Notes: generated by a model not told the origin, from the letters alone. A stretch of DNA of 8,638 bases from an uncultured Amylibacter sp. (GCA_938001995.1 CALLAV010000069.1:1-8638), one strand, 5' to 3'; counted from the first letter of the stretch, positions 1 to 7,004 are shown. Made by a program: numbers and translations.

Positions 1-1503
1 GTGATGGAAGCCTACCGCATGTTCGCCAATTCCAAAGGTTGGCGCTCGCGGATGGAAGCCTCCATCGACAGCGGCTTGGCGGCCGAAGTGGCCGTGGAAA
101 AGGAACAATCTGCCACCCGCGCGCGCATGGCCCGTGTTCCCGATCCTTACCTGCGCGAACGCCTGCACGACCTAGACGATCTGTCCAACCGCCTCTTGCG
201 CATCTTGACAGGCCAAGGACGCTCCGAAGGCGAAGCCCTCCCCGAAAACGCCGTCCTTGTCGCGCGTAACATCGGCCCAGGAGAGTTGTTGGAATACGGC
301 AAGAGTTTGCGCGGTATCGTTCTAGAACAAGGCTCTGTTGGCTCCCACGCTGCGATCATCGCGCGCGCGTGGGCCATTCCGATGGTCATCCACGCCGACA
401 ACATCACCCGCGAAGCGTTGAACGGTGACGCCATTCTTGTGGACGGCGATCAGGGCATCGCGCACCTGCGGCCCGACGACAACGTGGCCTCGGCGTTCAA
501 CGACAAAATCGCGATGGCGAACCAAGCGCAGGAACGTTTTGCCGCCATTCGCGAAAAGCCAGCGGTCACGCTGGACGGTGTGAAAATCAATATGCTGATG
601 AATGCGGGCCTACTGGCGGATTTGCCCAGCATTGACAGTTCCGGCGCAGAAGGCGTGGGCCTGTTCCGCACAGAATTGCAGTTCCTGTTGCGCAACGAAA
701 TGCCCAAACGCACCGACCTTTCAGGCCAATACACCCGCGTCATGGACAGCGCTAAGGGCAAGCCTGTTACCTTCCGCACGCTTGATATCGGATCAGACAA
801 GGTTGTCCCCTTCCTGAAACCCGAGGACGAACCAAACCCGGCACTCGGCTGGCGCGCCATCCGCATTTCGCTCGATAAACCGGGCATCATGCGCATGCAG
901 CTTGAGGCGATTTTGCGGGCCGCCAATGGCCGCCCCGTCAACATCATGTTCCCGTTCGTGGCCCAGTTTGACGAGTTCAAACAAGCCAAGGCCATGCTCG
1001 ATAAGACGATCGAAAACGAATTGCGTTTGGGTCATATCGTGCCTGAAGACATCAAAGTCGGCGCCATGTTGGAAACTCCGTCATTGGCCTTTGCGCCGAA
1101 CCAATTCTTTGAAATGGCGGATTTTATTTCCATCGGCGGCAATGATCTGAAACAATTCTTCTTTGCCGCGGACCGCGAAAACGAACGTGTGCGCCGCCGC
1201 TATGACACGCTAAACGTCAGCTTCCTGACCTTTATCGAACTGATCGCCAATCGCTGTTTTGAATTTGACACCCCCGTCAGCTTTTGTGGCGAAGACGCGG
1301 GCCGCCCGCTAGAAGCTATGTGCTTTGCCGCAATGGGCCTGCGCACATTGTCCATGCGCCCTGCCTCCATTGGCCCTGTCAAAGATCGCCTGCTGAACGT
1401 AGACCTAGCGGAATGCAAACAGGCCATCGACGCCTCTCGCCTGTCAGGCGTTCAATCCGTGCGCGACGACATCCGCAAATGGTACACCGACACTTACCGC
1501 TGA
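1..1503 (+). CDS. ptsP: PEP-protein phosphotransferase of the nitrogen PTS (EI-Ntr), C-terminal part
   Basis: EI-Ntr autophosphorylates on a histidine with phosphoenolpyruvate and passes the phosphate to NPr (PtsO) and then EIIA-Ntr (PtsN), a cytoplasmic regulatory relay rather than a sugar transporter. The gene is cut at the left edge. The GTG at base 1 is an internal codon (VMEAYRMF is mid-protein in this family), and the N-terminal GAF sensor domain expected of PtsP lies outside. Visible in order, by window residue: the end of the helical NPr-binding region (about 1-75); the swivelling phosphohistidine domain with GSVGSHAAIIAR (H116, the likely phosphorylated His); then the PEP-binding TIM barrel with GVGLFRTE (R223), FRTLDIGSDK (R259), GAMLETPS (E358), SIGGNDL (N381-D382) and the catalytic cysteine in SFCGEDAG (C429). 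All active-site blocks are intact. Its 3' end overlaps that of recN. Plain enzyme I (ptsI) is less likely given the FRTLDIGSDK and SHAAIIAR variants and the alphaproteobacterial context, but without the GAF domain this is not proven. Confidence 0.93.
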   Translation: MMEAYRMFANSKGWRSRMEASIDSGLAAEVAVEKEQSATRARMARVPDPYLRERLHDLDDLSNRLLRILTGQGRSEGEALPENAVLVARNIGPGELLEYGKSLRGIVLEQGSVGSHAAIIARAWAIPMVIHADNITREALNGDAILVDGDQGIAHLRPDDNVASAFNDKIAMANQAQERFAAIREKPAVTLDGVKINMLMNAGLLADLPSIDSSGAEGVGLFRTELQFLLRNEMPKRTDLSGQYTRVMDSAKGKPVTFRTLDIGSDKVVPFLKPEDEPNPALGWRAIRISLDKPGIMRMQLEAILRAANGRPVNIMFPFVAQFDEFKQAKAMLDKTIENELRLGHIVPEDIKVGAMLETPSLAFAPNQFFEMADFISIGGNDLKQFFFAADRENERVRRRYDTLNVSFLTFIELIANRCFEFDTPVSFCGEDAGRPLEAMCFAAMGLRTLSMRPASIGPVKDRLLNVDLAECKQAIDASRLSGVQSVRDDIRKWYTDTYR

Positions 1504-3140
1504 AGCAGCGCTTGCGCAGCCGCTTCTGCCTCTGGTGTAATCACATCGCCTGCTAACATCCGCGCGATTTCCGTGGTGCGTTCGCCGTCATCCAACTTGG
1601 CCACGGTCGAGGTCGTAACACCTTTGCTCACCGCCTTAGACACCTGCCACTGGTGTGCGCCCTGTGCCGCTACCTGTGGAGAATGGGTCACGACCAAAAT
1701 CTGCGCACTTTCGGCCAATACTGCCAAACGCCGCCCCACAGCATCCGCAGTGGCCCCACCTACGCCGCGATCAATCTCGTCAAAGATCAGCGTCACGCCT
1801 TCGTTTTGACGCGTTAAGCACACCTTTAGCGCCAGCAAAAACCGAGACAATTCCCCGCCAGATGCAATTTTTTCAATCGGGCCAGACGGCGCGCCAGGGT
1901 TCGTGGCCACCGTAAACGCAACCAAATCGCGCCCTTCGGCCCCTGCCCCCACGTCTGTCACGTCCGTCGTGAACACAGCGCGTTCCATCTTGAGCGGTTT
2001 GAGTTCTGCCGCCATGGCTTTGTCCAGCTTCGCCGCCGCCTTTTGGCGTTGTACTGTCAGCTTATCCGCGATCCCGTTGTACACAGCCTTGGCAGCCGCC
2101 AGCTCTGCCTCCAGCTCTGCAATTTGGTCTGCGCCCGTATCAATGGCATTCAACCGCGCACGCAATTCATCCGCAAATTCTGCCAATGTGTCAGGCAGAA
2201 CACTGTGCTTGCGTGCCAGATCACGGATCGCAAACAAACGCTCCTCCGCCGCTTCTAACTCCAATGGATTGAAATCGAGTGCACGCAGGCAATCATCGAC
2301 CCCGCGCTGCGCATCTGCCAATTCTGACGCCGCTCGTGCCAGTGCTGCGATTGGCTCTTCCAACCGCCCTTCGGTGCTGTCCGCAGATTCTTCGAGCCAA
2401 CGCAGCGCGTCCATCATCGCACCTTCTGCCGCATCCGTACCAAGCGCATGGGACGCTTTCGCAATATCCTCGCGCACCTTTTCCGCGCCCTGCATCAGCC
2501 GACGTTTCGCATCAAGCGCGGCCTCTTCGCCTGCTTCAGGGGACAGATCATCCAGCTCTTTCACAGCATGGCGCAGAAAATCTGCATCAACCTTCGCTTC
2601 TTCAAGCGCGGTTTTTGCAGCATCCAAGGTCTTTTGCGCACCCCGAACCGTAGACCACGCCTTACGCACAGGCCCAAGGTTCAAACCCGCAAACGCATCC
2701 AGCAATCCGCGATGGCCTTTGGCGTCCAGCAATCCGCGATCATCGTGCTGCCCGTGCAATTCCACCAGCTTTTCCGACAAAAGCCGTAGCACATCCCCCG
2801 ACACACGCCGATCGTTCACAAACGCCGTCTTGCGCCCGTCAGGTGTATTGGTGCGCCGCAGGATCAGCTCATCGTCTTCTAAGGTAAAATCATGCTCTGC
2901 CAAAATTGCCGCCGCAGGATGGTCCGAAGCAATGTCAAACACCGCCGTGACCTCTCCTTGATCTGCACCTTTGCGCACCAGATCCGCACGGCCGCGCCAG
3001 CCAAGAACAAAGCCAAGACTGTCCAACAAAATAGACTTACCCGCGCCCGTTTCGCCTGTCAGCACATTCAGACCCGCTTGGAATTCTAAATCCAGCCGGT
3101 CGATCAACAACATGTTTCGGATGTAAAGCCCGCGCAGCAT
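1494..3140 (-). CDS. recN: DNA repair protein RecN (SMC-like ATPase)
   Basis: RecN is a cytoplasmic SMC-type ATPase recruited to DNA double-strand breaks, acting with RecA in recombinational repair. The 548-residue protein is full length for the family. Visible: N-terminal Walker A GETGAGKS (29-36); the RecN-type block LVELHGQHDDRGLLD (125-139); an alanine- and glutamate-rich central region (about 150-385), presumably coiled coil; the ABC signature SGGEL (427-431); Walker B LIFDEID (451-457) followed by GVGG; and the switch histidine in VVTHSPQ (H486). The ATG lies only 6 bp after the bamD stop, with no clear Shine-Dalgarno sequence, so translation is probably coupled to bamD. The stop codon lies inside the end of convergent ptsP. 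I see no alphaproteobacterial LexA box (GTTC-N7-GTTC) nearby, although recN is an SOS gene in other bacteria. A 16-nt in-frame direct repeat encodes RGLLDA twice at residues 135-149. Confidence 0.96.
   Translation of the reverse strand: MLRGLYIRNMLLIDRLDLEFQAGLNVLTGETGAGKSILLDSLGFVLGWRGRADLVRKGADQGEVTAVFDIASDHPAAAILAEHDFTLEDDELILRRTNTPDGRKTAFVNDRRVSGDVLRLLSEKLVELHGQHDDRGLLDAKGHRGLLDAFAGLNLGPVRKAWSTVRGAQKTLDAAKTALEEAKVDADFLRHAVKELDDLSPEAGEEAALDAKRRLMQGAEKVREDIAKASHALGTDAAEGAMMDALRWLEESADSTEGRLEEPIAALARAASELADAQRGVDDCLRALDFNPLELEAAEERLFAIRDLARKHSVLPDTLAEFADELRARLNAIDTGADQIAELEAELAAAKAVYNGIADKLTVQRQKAAAKLDKAMAAELKPLKMERAVFTTDVTDVGAGAEGRDLVAFTVATNPGAPSGPIEKIASGGELSRFLLALKVCLTRQNEGVTLIFDEIDRGVGGATADAVGRRLAVLAESAQILVVTHSPQVAAQGAHQWQVSKAVSKGVTTSTVAKLDDGERTTEIARMLAGDVITPEAEAAAQALLQR
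2698..2740. repeat. 16-bp in-frame direct repeat inside recN
   Basis: The 16-mer TCCAGCAATCCGCGAT (plus strand) occurs at 2698-2713 and again at 2725-2740, a period of 27 bp (nine codons). It encodes RGLLDA twice in the block following the HGQHDD motif of RecN. Alphaproteobacterial RecN proteins, as I recall them, have a similar but less exact doublet here, so this may be conserved protein sequence with matching codons rather than a recent duplication. Confidence 0.6.
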
Positions 3141-3146
3141 AGGCGG

Positions 3147-3998
3147 TTACTGCCATTCGCCCCGTACGACCTGACGCCAAATCTTTTTCAGCCAGCCTTG
3201 GCTTTCGTCATTTGCGTCGTCGATGGAAATTCCACGGCCCGTAAGCAGAACAAAGGAATCGTTATACCAATCCGTGGACTTAAAGTTATGCCCGAGGATC
3301 GCACCCGCCGTCTGCGCATCAGCATTCAAGCCCAGCGAAACGTAGGATTCCACCAAACGGTGCAAGGCCTCTGGTGTGTGCGTTGTCGTTTGGAAATCTT
3401 CGACCACAACACGGAAACGGTTGATCGCCGCGCCAAAGTGGCCCTTTTTCATGTAGAAACGGCCAATCGCCATTTCCTTACCTGCAAGGTGATCCAATGC
3501 GAGGTCAAATTTTAGCAGTGCAGAGGACGCATATTCGCTGTCAGGATAGCGTTCCACTGTGGTGCGGAGCGCTTGCAACGCTTGGAATGTGATGCCTTGG
3601 TCGCGGCTGACATCATCAATCTGGTCATAGAAGGACAGTGCAATCAGATACTGCGCGTAGGCTGCATCTTCATCCGCTGGGTAAAAATCGAGGTATCGCT
3701 GCGCCGCGCCACGGCTCTCTTCGTACAGCTTGGCCTGATGATAAGCGAAAGCAGACATGATGATCGACCGCTTCGCCCATTCGGAATACGGATACAGACG
3801 TTCCACTTCGGTGAACAAAACAGCCGCATCTTCCGCGCCACGGCGCTGCGTTAGTTTTTGCTCTGCTTGCTGAAAGATTTGTTCTGGCGGGGTGTTATCA
3901 AGCGTGACTTCTTCTTTTCGCAAACCTGCACAACCAGCGCTCACCAACACTGATGCCAGTGCAGCGCTAAGTACAATACGTTTTCTAAAAGAAGCCAT
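3147..3998 (-). CDS. bamD: Outer-membrane assembly lipoprotein BamD (YfiO/ComL)
   Basis: BamD is the essential lipoprotein of the BAM complex. It sits on the periplasmic face of the outer membrane, binds BamA and helps fold beta-barrel proteins. I chose the ATG at 3998 (283 residues). It starts a compact lipoprotein signal, with charged RKR (5-7), hydrophobic IVLSAALASVLV and a cleavage site at SAG-C23, and an AAGG ribosome-binding sequence lies about 10 nt upstream. A GTG at 4046 would add 16 residues in front of the signal and is less likely. After the signal come PPEQIF (37-42) and a set of TPR-type helical pairs, including YPYSEWAKR (69-77), RDQGITFQAL (132-141) and a repeat near 175-195. 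This is the usual BamD architecture at slightly above typical length. The gene follows lpxC after 129 bp and precedes recN by 6 bp. Confidence 0.94.
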   Translation of the reverse strand: MASFRKRIVLSAALASVLVSAGCAGLRKEEVTLDNTPPEQIFQQAEQKLTQRRGAEDAAVLFTEVERLYPYSEWAKRSIIMSAFAYHQAKLYEESRGAAQRYLDFYPADEDAAYAQYLIALSFYDQIDDVSRDQGITFQALQALRTTVERYPDSEYASSALLKFDLALDHLAGKEMAIGRFYMKKGHFGAAINRFRVVVEDFQTTTHTPEALHRLVESYVSLGLNADAQTAGAILGHNFKSTDWYNDSFVLLTGRGISIDDANDESQGWLKKIWRQVVRGEWQ

Positions 3999-4127
3999 TG
4001 CCGAATTACCTTGTCTTGCTCGCCCGATCATAGGCGGCATTTCCACGGTTAACTAGCATAAAATCCATAAAGGAAAAACGCTTTCGCACCGTTCTTAGAC
4101 AAGTTTTTGGGTGCATCTGCACAGACC
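3999..4127 (-). promoter_or_regulatory. lpxC-bamD spacer with a possible weak bamD promoter
   Basis: This 129-bp spacer between the lpxC stop and the chosen bamD start is more AT-rich than its surroundings. On the minus strand it contains TATGAT (4027-4032), which matches a sigma-70 -10 box at 5 of 6 bases. At 17 bp upstream the -35 position is only TAGTTA, a poor match. A start there would leave a leader of about 20 nt before the bamD ATG. No convincing terminator follows lpxC: the GTGCA-TC-TGCAC inverted repeat at 4111-4122 has too small a loop and stem. Read-through from lpxC into bamD and recN is therefore likely, with any internal promoter uncertain. Confidence 0.25.
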
Positions 4128-5045
4128 TTAGGCGTGCACGAAATCCGTTGGCTTGATATGCGCGCCTGGCAGGTCGTTCCACTGCGCTGGGGTGACGTCG
4201 ATCATCTCCCATGCGTCTGGGTTTGCGAACAGCTCACGCAGCAAAAGATTAGTGGCGCGATGGCCTGCTTTTTCACCGTGATAGCGTCCGATAATGGGGT
4301 TGCCTGCCAGTGCCAGATCGCCCAATGCGTCCAGCATTTTGTGGCGCACACATTCGTCCGTGCGGCGGAAACCCTCTGGGTTCAACACAGTCGCGCCATC
4401 CACGACGATGGCGTTTTCCAACCCACCCCCAAGCGCAAGGCCTGCGGATTGCATCATATCCACGTCACGACGGCGACAGAAGGTGCGACAGTTGCTCAAC
4501 TCGCGCACAAACGCGCCGTTGGCCATTTTCAGGGATTTAGACTGTTGGCCAATGGCCTCTTCGTCAAAATCAATATCGAACTCAATCTCGATGCTGTCCG
4601 CAGGGGACAGGCTGGCGGAAAACCCATCAACAGCAATGCTTACATCTTTCAAGATGCGGATTGCGCGCAGCGGTGCGTCTTGTTCTTGCAGGCCAGCCTT
4701 CAGGATCGCAGCCACAAACGGCGCAGAACTGCCGTCCATGATCGGGATCTCTGGCCCATCAATTTCAATCATCGCGTTGTGGATACCCGTGCCAGCCAGC
4801 GCCGCCATAAGGTGTTCTACTGTCGATACTTCAACGCCCGCGTCATTTGCCAGACGTGTACAAAGCTGTGTGTCGTTTACATGGTCATAGAGCGCAGGGA
4901 TCAGGTTGTCGCGGTCCGTGATGTCCACGCGACGCAACCAGATACCATATTCAGCCGACGCAGGGGTCACACGCACGACGGCGCGTTTGCCAGAATGCAG
5001 GCCTTTGCCCACAATTTCGATCGGTTGTTTCAGTGTTCGTTGCAT
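4128..5045 (-). CDS. lpxC: UDP-3-O-acyl-N-acetylglucosamine deacetylase LpxC
   Basis: LpxC is a cytoplasmic zinc hydrolase that removes acetate from UDP-3-O-acyl-GlcNAc, the committed step of lipid A synthesis. Two ATG codons are adjacent (5048 and 5045). I chose the second (305 residues) because AGG then lies 6 nt upstream, against 3 nt for the first, and because family members usually open with a single Met before Q-x-T-L-K. Residue numbers follow that start. The N-terminal domain has GKGLHSG (13-19). The active site shows VEHLMAAL with catalytic E77 and zinc ligand H78, HKMLDALGD with zinc ligands H235 and D239, and GH at 261-262, the second catalytic histidine. All catalytic positions are present, and the length is normal. 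The DGSSAPF block (104-110) is also typical. The gene lies downstream of the ftsZ terminator, so it is probably transcribed from its own promoter. That would allow division and lipid A genes to be controlled separately despite adjacency. Confidence 0.97.
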   Translation of the reverse strand: MQRTLKQPIEIVGKGLHSGKRAVVRVTPASAEYGIWLRRVDITDRDNLIPALYDHVNDTQLCTRLANDAGVEVSTVEHLMAALAGTGIHNAMIEIDGPEIPIMDGSSAPFVAAILKAGLQEQDAPLRAIRILKDVSIAVDGFSASLSPADSIEIEFDIDFDEEAIGQQSKSLKMANGAFVRELSNCRTFCRRRDVDMMQSAGLALGGGLENAIVVDGATVLNPEGFRRTDECVRHKMLDALGDLALAGNPIIGRYHGEKAGHRATNLLLRELFANPDAWEMIDVTPAQWNDLPGAHIKPTDFVHA

Positions 5046-5073
5046 CATGTACCTATGACTTTGCTTGCAACGA

Positions 5074-5102
5074 TATTTAAGGGGTCACACTGTTAACCTC
5101 AA
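5074..5102 (-). promoter_or_regulatory. Predicted lpxC promoter
   Basis: On the minus strand, TTGAGG (5097-5102, matching the -35 consensus at 4 of 6) is separated by exactly 17 bp from TAAATA (5074-5079, 3 of 6). This is an AT-rich stretch between the ftsZ terminator and lpxC. The start would fall near 5067, giving a leader of about 20 nt that contains AGG before the ATG. The -10 match is weak, but a promoter is needed here because a strong terminator lies immediately upstream. A GTCACA/TGTGAC inverted pair (5084-5089 and 5122-5127) flanks the -35 box. Confidence 0.4.
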
Positions 5103-5138
5103 TTCACGCTTTATGACCGAATGTGACAGGCGTGAAAC

Positions 5139-5168
5139 AAAAAGGGCGTGTCTGTAACACGCCCTTTT
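5139..5168 (-). terminator. Rho-independent terminator after ftsZ
   Basis: A perfect 12-bp inverted repeat, AAAAGGGCGTGT (5140-5151) and ACACGCCCTTTT (5157-5168), closes a 5-nt loop. On the minus strand the GC-rich stem core is followed by TTTTTGTTT, a good U-tract, and it begins 25 bp past the ftsZ stop codon. The plus-strand reading also ends in TTTT, so the element could work in both directions. It separates ftsZ from lpxC. Confidence 0.9.
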
Positions 5169-5193
5169 CAAAATCTGTCAGCTTGTGACTGGC

Positions 5194-6831
5194 TTAGTTC
5201 GCCTGACGTCGCAAAAACGCTGGAATTTCAATACGTTCCTGCTCTGGATCCACGTGATCCTCGGCTGAAGTGGCCTGTTGGCTTACCGGGGGCTGTTCAC
5301 GTTGCGCGGGTTCTTGCGCGTCACTATGACCAGTCATACGAGAGATCAGGCTGTTCAAACGGAAGCCCTTTGGCTTTTCAGGCTGTGCTGTGCCTGCAAA
5401 GAACTTAGGTGTTTCGGCTTGAGTCTCTTGCACACGCGGTGCGTTTGTTACAGCGGCTTCAAGGCGGGCCATTGTCTCTTGGGATGGGTGACCAACTTCT
5501 GCTTGTTGGGGCGCGGCGGCAACTTCGGTCTGACGATCAAAGAAGCTTTCGGTTGCCTCAACTGTTTCGTACGCAACAGGTTGTGGCTGATACGCAGGTG
5601 CTGGAAGGCCGTCATCTGATGCTGGTGCTTGTGCCACCATTGGTGTTGTTTCTGCTGGCGTTTCCACGGTCATTTCTTCAAACAACGTTGGCTCTGCCAC
5701 AGTTTGGGCTGCAACCGCTGGGATTGGAGCTGGTTCAGCGGCAACTGGCGCTGGTGCTTCAACGTCGGCTGGAGCCACATCTTCTGCAGAAACCTCGATC
5801 TCGGATGGAGCTGCAAGTGGTTCTTTCAGCGAACGACGTGGCACTGGAATGTCGCCTGCGCCTTCAACTGCGTCGATGCCTGTGGCAACAACAGAAACCC
5901 GCATAACTTCGGCCAAGGATGGATCCATTGTGGAACCAACGATAATATTGGCCTCTGGGTCAACCTCTTCGCGGATGCGGTTCGCAGCTTCGTCCAGTTC
6001 GAACAATGTCAGGTCGTCGCCGCCTGTGATGTTGATCAGAACACCACGCGCACCTTGCAAGGAAATCTCGTCCAGCAGCGGGTTGGCAATTGCCTTCTCT
6101 GCCGCTTGGATCGCGCGATCTTCGCCAGATGCTTCGCCCGTACCCATCATCGCTTTGCCCATCTCGTCCATAACCGAACGGATGTCAGCAAAGTCGAGGT
6201 TGATGATACCTGGACGCACCATCAGATCCGTCACACCCTTCACACCTTGGTACAGAACATCATCTGCCAGGCTGAACGCCTCGGTGAATGTTGTCTGCTC
6301 ATTGGCAATGCGGAACAGGTTCTGGTTCGGAATGATGATCAGCGTGTCCACAACTTTTTGCAGCGCATCAACACCTTCCTCGGCTTGGCGCATGCGGCGC
6401 GAGCCTTCGAATTGGAATGGCTTGGTGACAACGCCCACGGTCAAGATGCCCAGCTCGCGTGCGGCCTGTGCCACAATCGGCGCACCGCCCGTACCCGTAC
6501 CACCGCCCATGCCGGCAGTGATGAAACACATGTGCGACCCAACAAGATGGTCCACAATCGCTTCGATGCTTTCTTCGGCTGCGGCTGCGCCAACGCTTGG
6601 CCGTGCGCCTGCACCCAATCCTTCGGTGATTTTTTCACCGAGTTGGATTTTCGCAGTAGACTTGGAAGACTGAAGCGCCTGCGCGTCCGTGTTCGCGACC
6701 ACAAAATCGACACCATCTAGTGCTTTATCGATCATGTTGTTCACAGCGTTGCCGCCTGCACCACCGATCCCAAAGACCGTGATACGTGGTTTCAAATCAG
6801 CCATTTCTGGCATGCGCAGGTTCAATGTCAT
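5194..6831 (-). CDS. ftsZ: Cell division protein FtsZ (tubulin-like GTPase)
   Basis: FtsZ polymerises in the cytoplasm into the Z ring that organises septal wall synthesis. The start is supported by AGGCGGA (6839-6845) with a 7-nt spacer to the ATG. The 545-residue protein shows GIGGAGGN (21-28), the tubulin signature GGGTGTG (109-115) that binds GTP phosphates, and the T7 synergy loop NLDFAD (211-216) with D213 and D216 that complete the neighbouring subunit's active site. [12 protein letters not shown] (260-271) marks the C-terminal half of the globular fold, which ends near residue 325. A long, proline-, alanine- and glutamate-rich, presumably disordered linker follows, of roughly 200 residues. 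It is interrupted by an ordered-looking segment [14 protein letters not shown] (489-502) and ends with the anchor peptide [11 protein letters not shown] (535-545) that binds FtsA and other partners. Long linkers are known in alphaproteobacteria. The gene lies 173 bp after ftsA and has its own predicted promoter and terminator. Confidence 0.98.
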   Translation of the reverse strand: MTLNLRMPEMADLKPRITVFGIGGAGGNAVNNMIDKALDGVDFVVANTDAQALQSSKSTAKIQLGEKITEGLGAGARPSVGAAAAEESIEAIVDHLVGSHMCFITAGMGGGTGTGGAPIVAQAARELGILTVGVVTKPFQFEGSRRMRQAEEGVDALQKVVDTLIIIPNQNLFRIANEQTTFTEAFSLADDVLYQGVKGVTDLMVRPGIINLDFADIRSVMDEMGKAMMGTGEASGEDRAIQAAEKAIANPLLDEISLQGARGVLINITGGDDLTLFELDEAANRIREEVDPEANIIVGSTMDPSLAEVMRVSVVATGIDAVEGAGDIPVPRRSLKEPLAAPSEIEVSAEDVAPADVEAPAPVAAEPAPIPAVAAQTVAEPTLFEEMTVETPAETTPMVAQAPASDDGLPAPAYQPQPVAYETVEATESFFDRQTEVAAAPQQAEVGHPSQETMARLEAAVTNAPRVQETQAETPKFFAGTAQPEKPKGFRLNSLISRMTGHSDAQEPAQREQPPVSQQATSAEDHVDPEQERIEIPAFLRRQAN

Positions 6832-6886
6832 GTTTCTATCCGCCTGTAATTTTTGTTTTCGCCGCCTTGTGACGGTCGCATTTGCC

Positions 6887-6915
6887 CTGATTCGGTATGC
6901 TAAACGACTGATTCG
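6887..6915. promoter_or_regulatory. Paired GANTC (CcrM-type) sites upstream of ftsZ
   Basis: The octamer CTGATTCG is repeated at 6887-6894 and 6908-6915, a spacing of 21 bp or about two helical turns. Each copy holds a GANTC site (6889-6893 and 6910-6914), the recognition sequence of the alphaproteobacterial methyltransferase CcrM. One site lies in the spacer between the predicted -35 and -10 boxes and the other at about the expected transcription start. In Caulobacter, methylation of GANTC in the ftsZ promoter is known to activate transcription. The same role here is an inference from position and spacing. Confidence 0.55.
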
Positions 6916-6925
6916 CGAACGTCAC
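6897..6925 (-). promoter_or_regulatory. Predicted ftsZ promoter
   Basis: On the minus strand, GTGACG (6920-6925, 4 of 6 against TTGACA) and TAGCAT (6897-6902, 4 of 6 against TATAAT) are spaced by exactly 17 bp. The start would fall near 6890, giving a leader of about 60 nt that ends in a good ribosome-binding sequence. A second -10-like sequence, TACAAT (6952-6957, 5 of 6), lies further upstream but has no recognisable -35 box at the right distance. The GANTC sites interleave with the first candidate, which supports it. Confidence 0.42.
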
Positions 6926-7004
6926 GGAAAATCGTAAAACACCCAAGATTTATTGTACTCTACGCCCATGAATACGAGGTTTTGAACCCCGCACCACATG
7001 TCGC

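Noticed and set aside
1502..1526. GAAGC...GCTTC hairpin with inner GCGC-TT-GCGC just after the ptsP stop, as a ptsP terminator
   Set aside because: The stem contains mismatches and a 2-nt central loop, no T-tract follows on either strand, and it lies in recN coding sequence.
1903..2961. Long plus-strand open frame (352 codons) opposite recN
   Set aside because: Its product is Ser/Ala-rich low complexity with no domain motif, it lies fully antisense to recN with intact ATPase motifs, and it is explained by codon bias on the other strand.
4044..4097. TTAA-type half sites near lpxC and bamD as CtrA binding sites
   Set aside because: I found no TTAA-N7-TTAA pair at the required spacing; isolated TTAA sequences in an AT-rich spacer are expected by chance.
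4091..4106. GTTC-like pair in the lpxC-bamD spacer as a LexA box for bamD-recN
   Set aside because: The second half is GTTT at a spacing of 8, not GTTC at a spacing of 7, so it fails the alphaproteobacterial consensus.
4006..4212. Small minus-strand open frame (68 codons) spanning the lpxC end and the spacer
   Set aside because: It overlaps the lpxC 3' end in another frame, has an arginine-rich unstructured product and no ribosome-binding support.
4775..4785. TGTGGATAC, close to a DnaA box
   Set aside because: It is a single 8-of-9 match inside lpxC coding for conserved GIHNA residues, with no cluster or AT-rich neighbour to suggest an origin.
4107..5096. Plus-strand open frame of 329 codons covering lpxC
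   Set aside because: It mirrors lpxC end to end, is rich in His, Arg, Gln and Cys with no recognisable fold, and lpxC has every catalytic residue.
5629..6720. Plus-strand open frame of 363 codons opposite ftsZ
   Set aside because: Its Trp-, Cys- and His-rich composition is typical of an antisense shadow of an Ala/Pro/Glu-rich gene, with no family resemblance.
6976..6990. GGGGTT-CAA-AACCTC hairpin after ftsA as a terminator
   Set aside because: The 6-bp stem includes a G-T pair, the loop is 3 nt and no U-tract follows on the minus strand.
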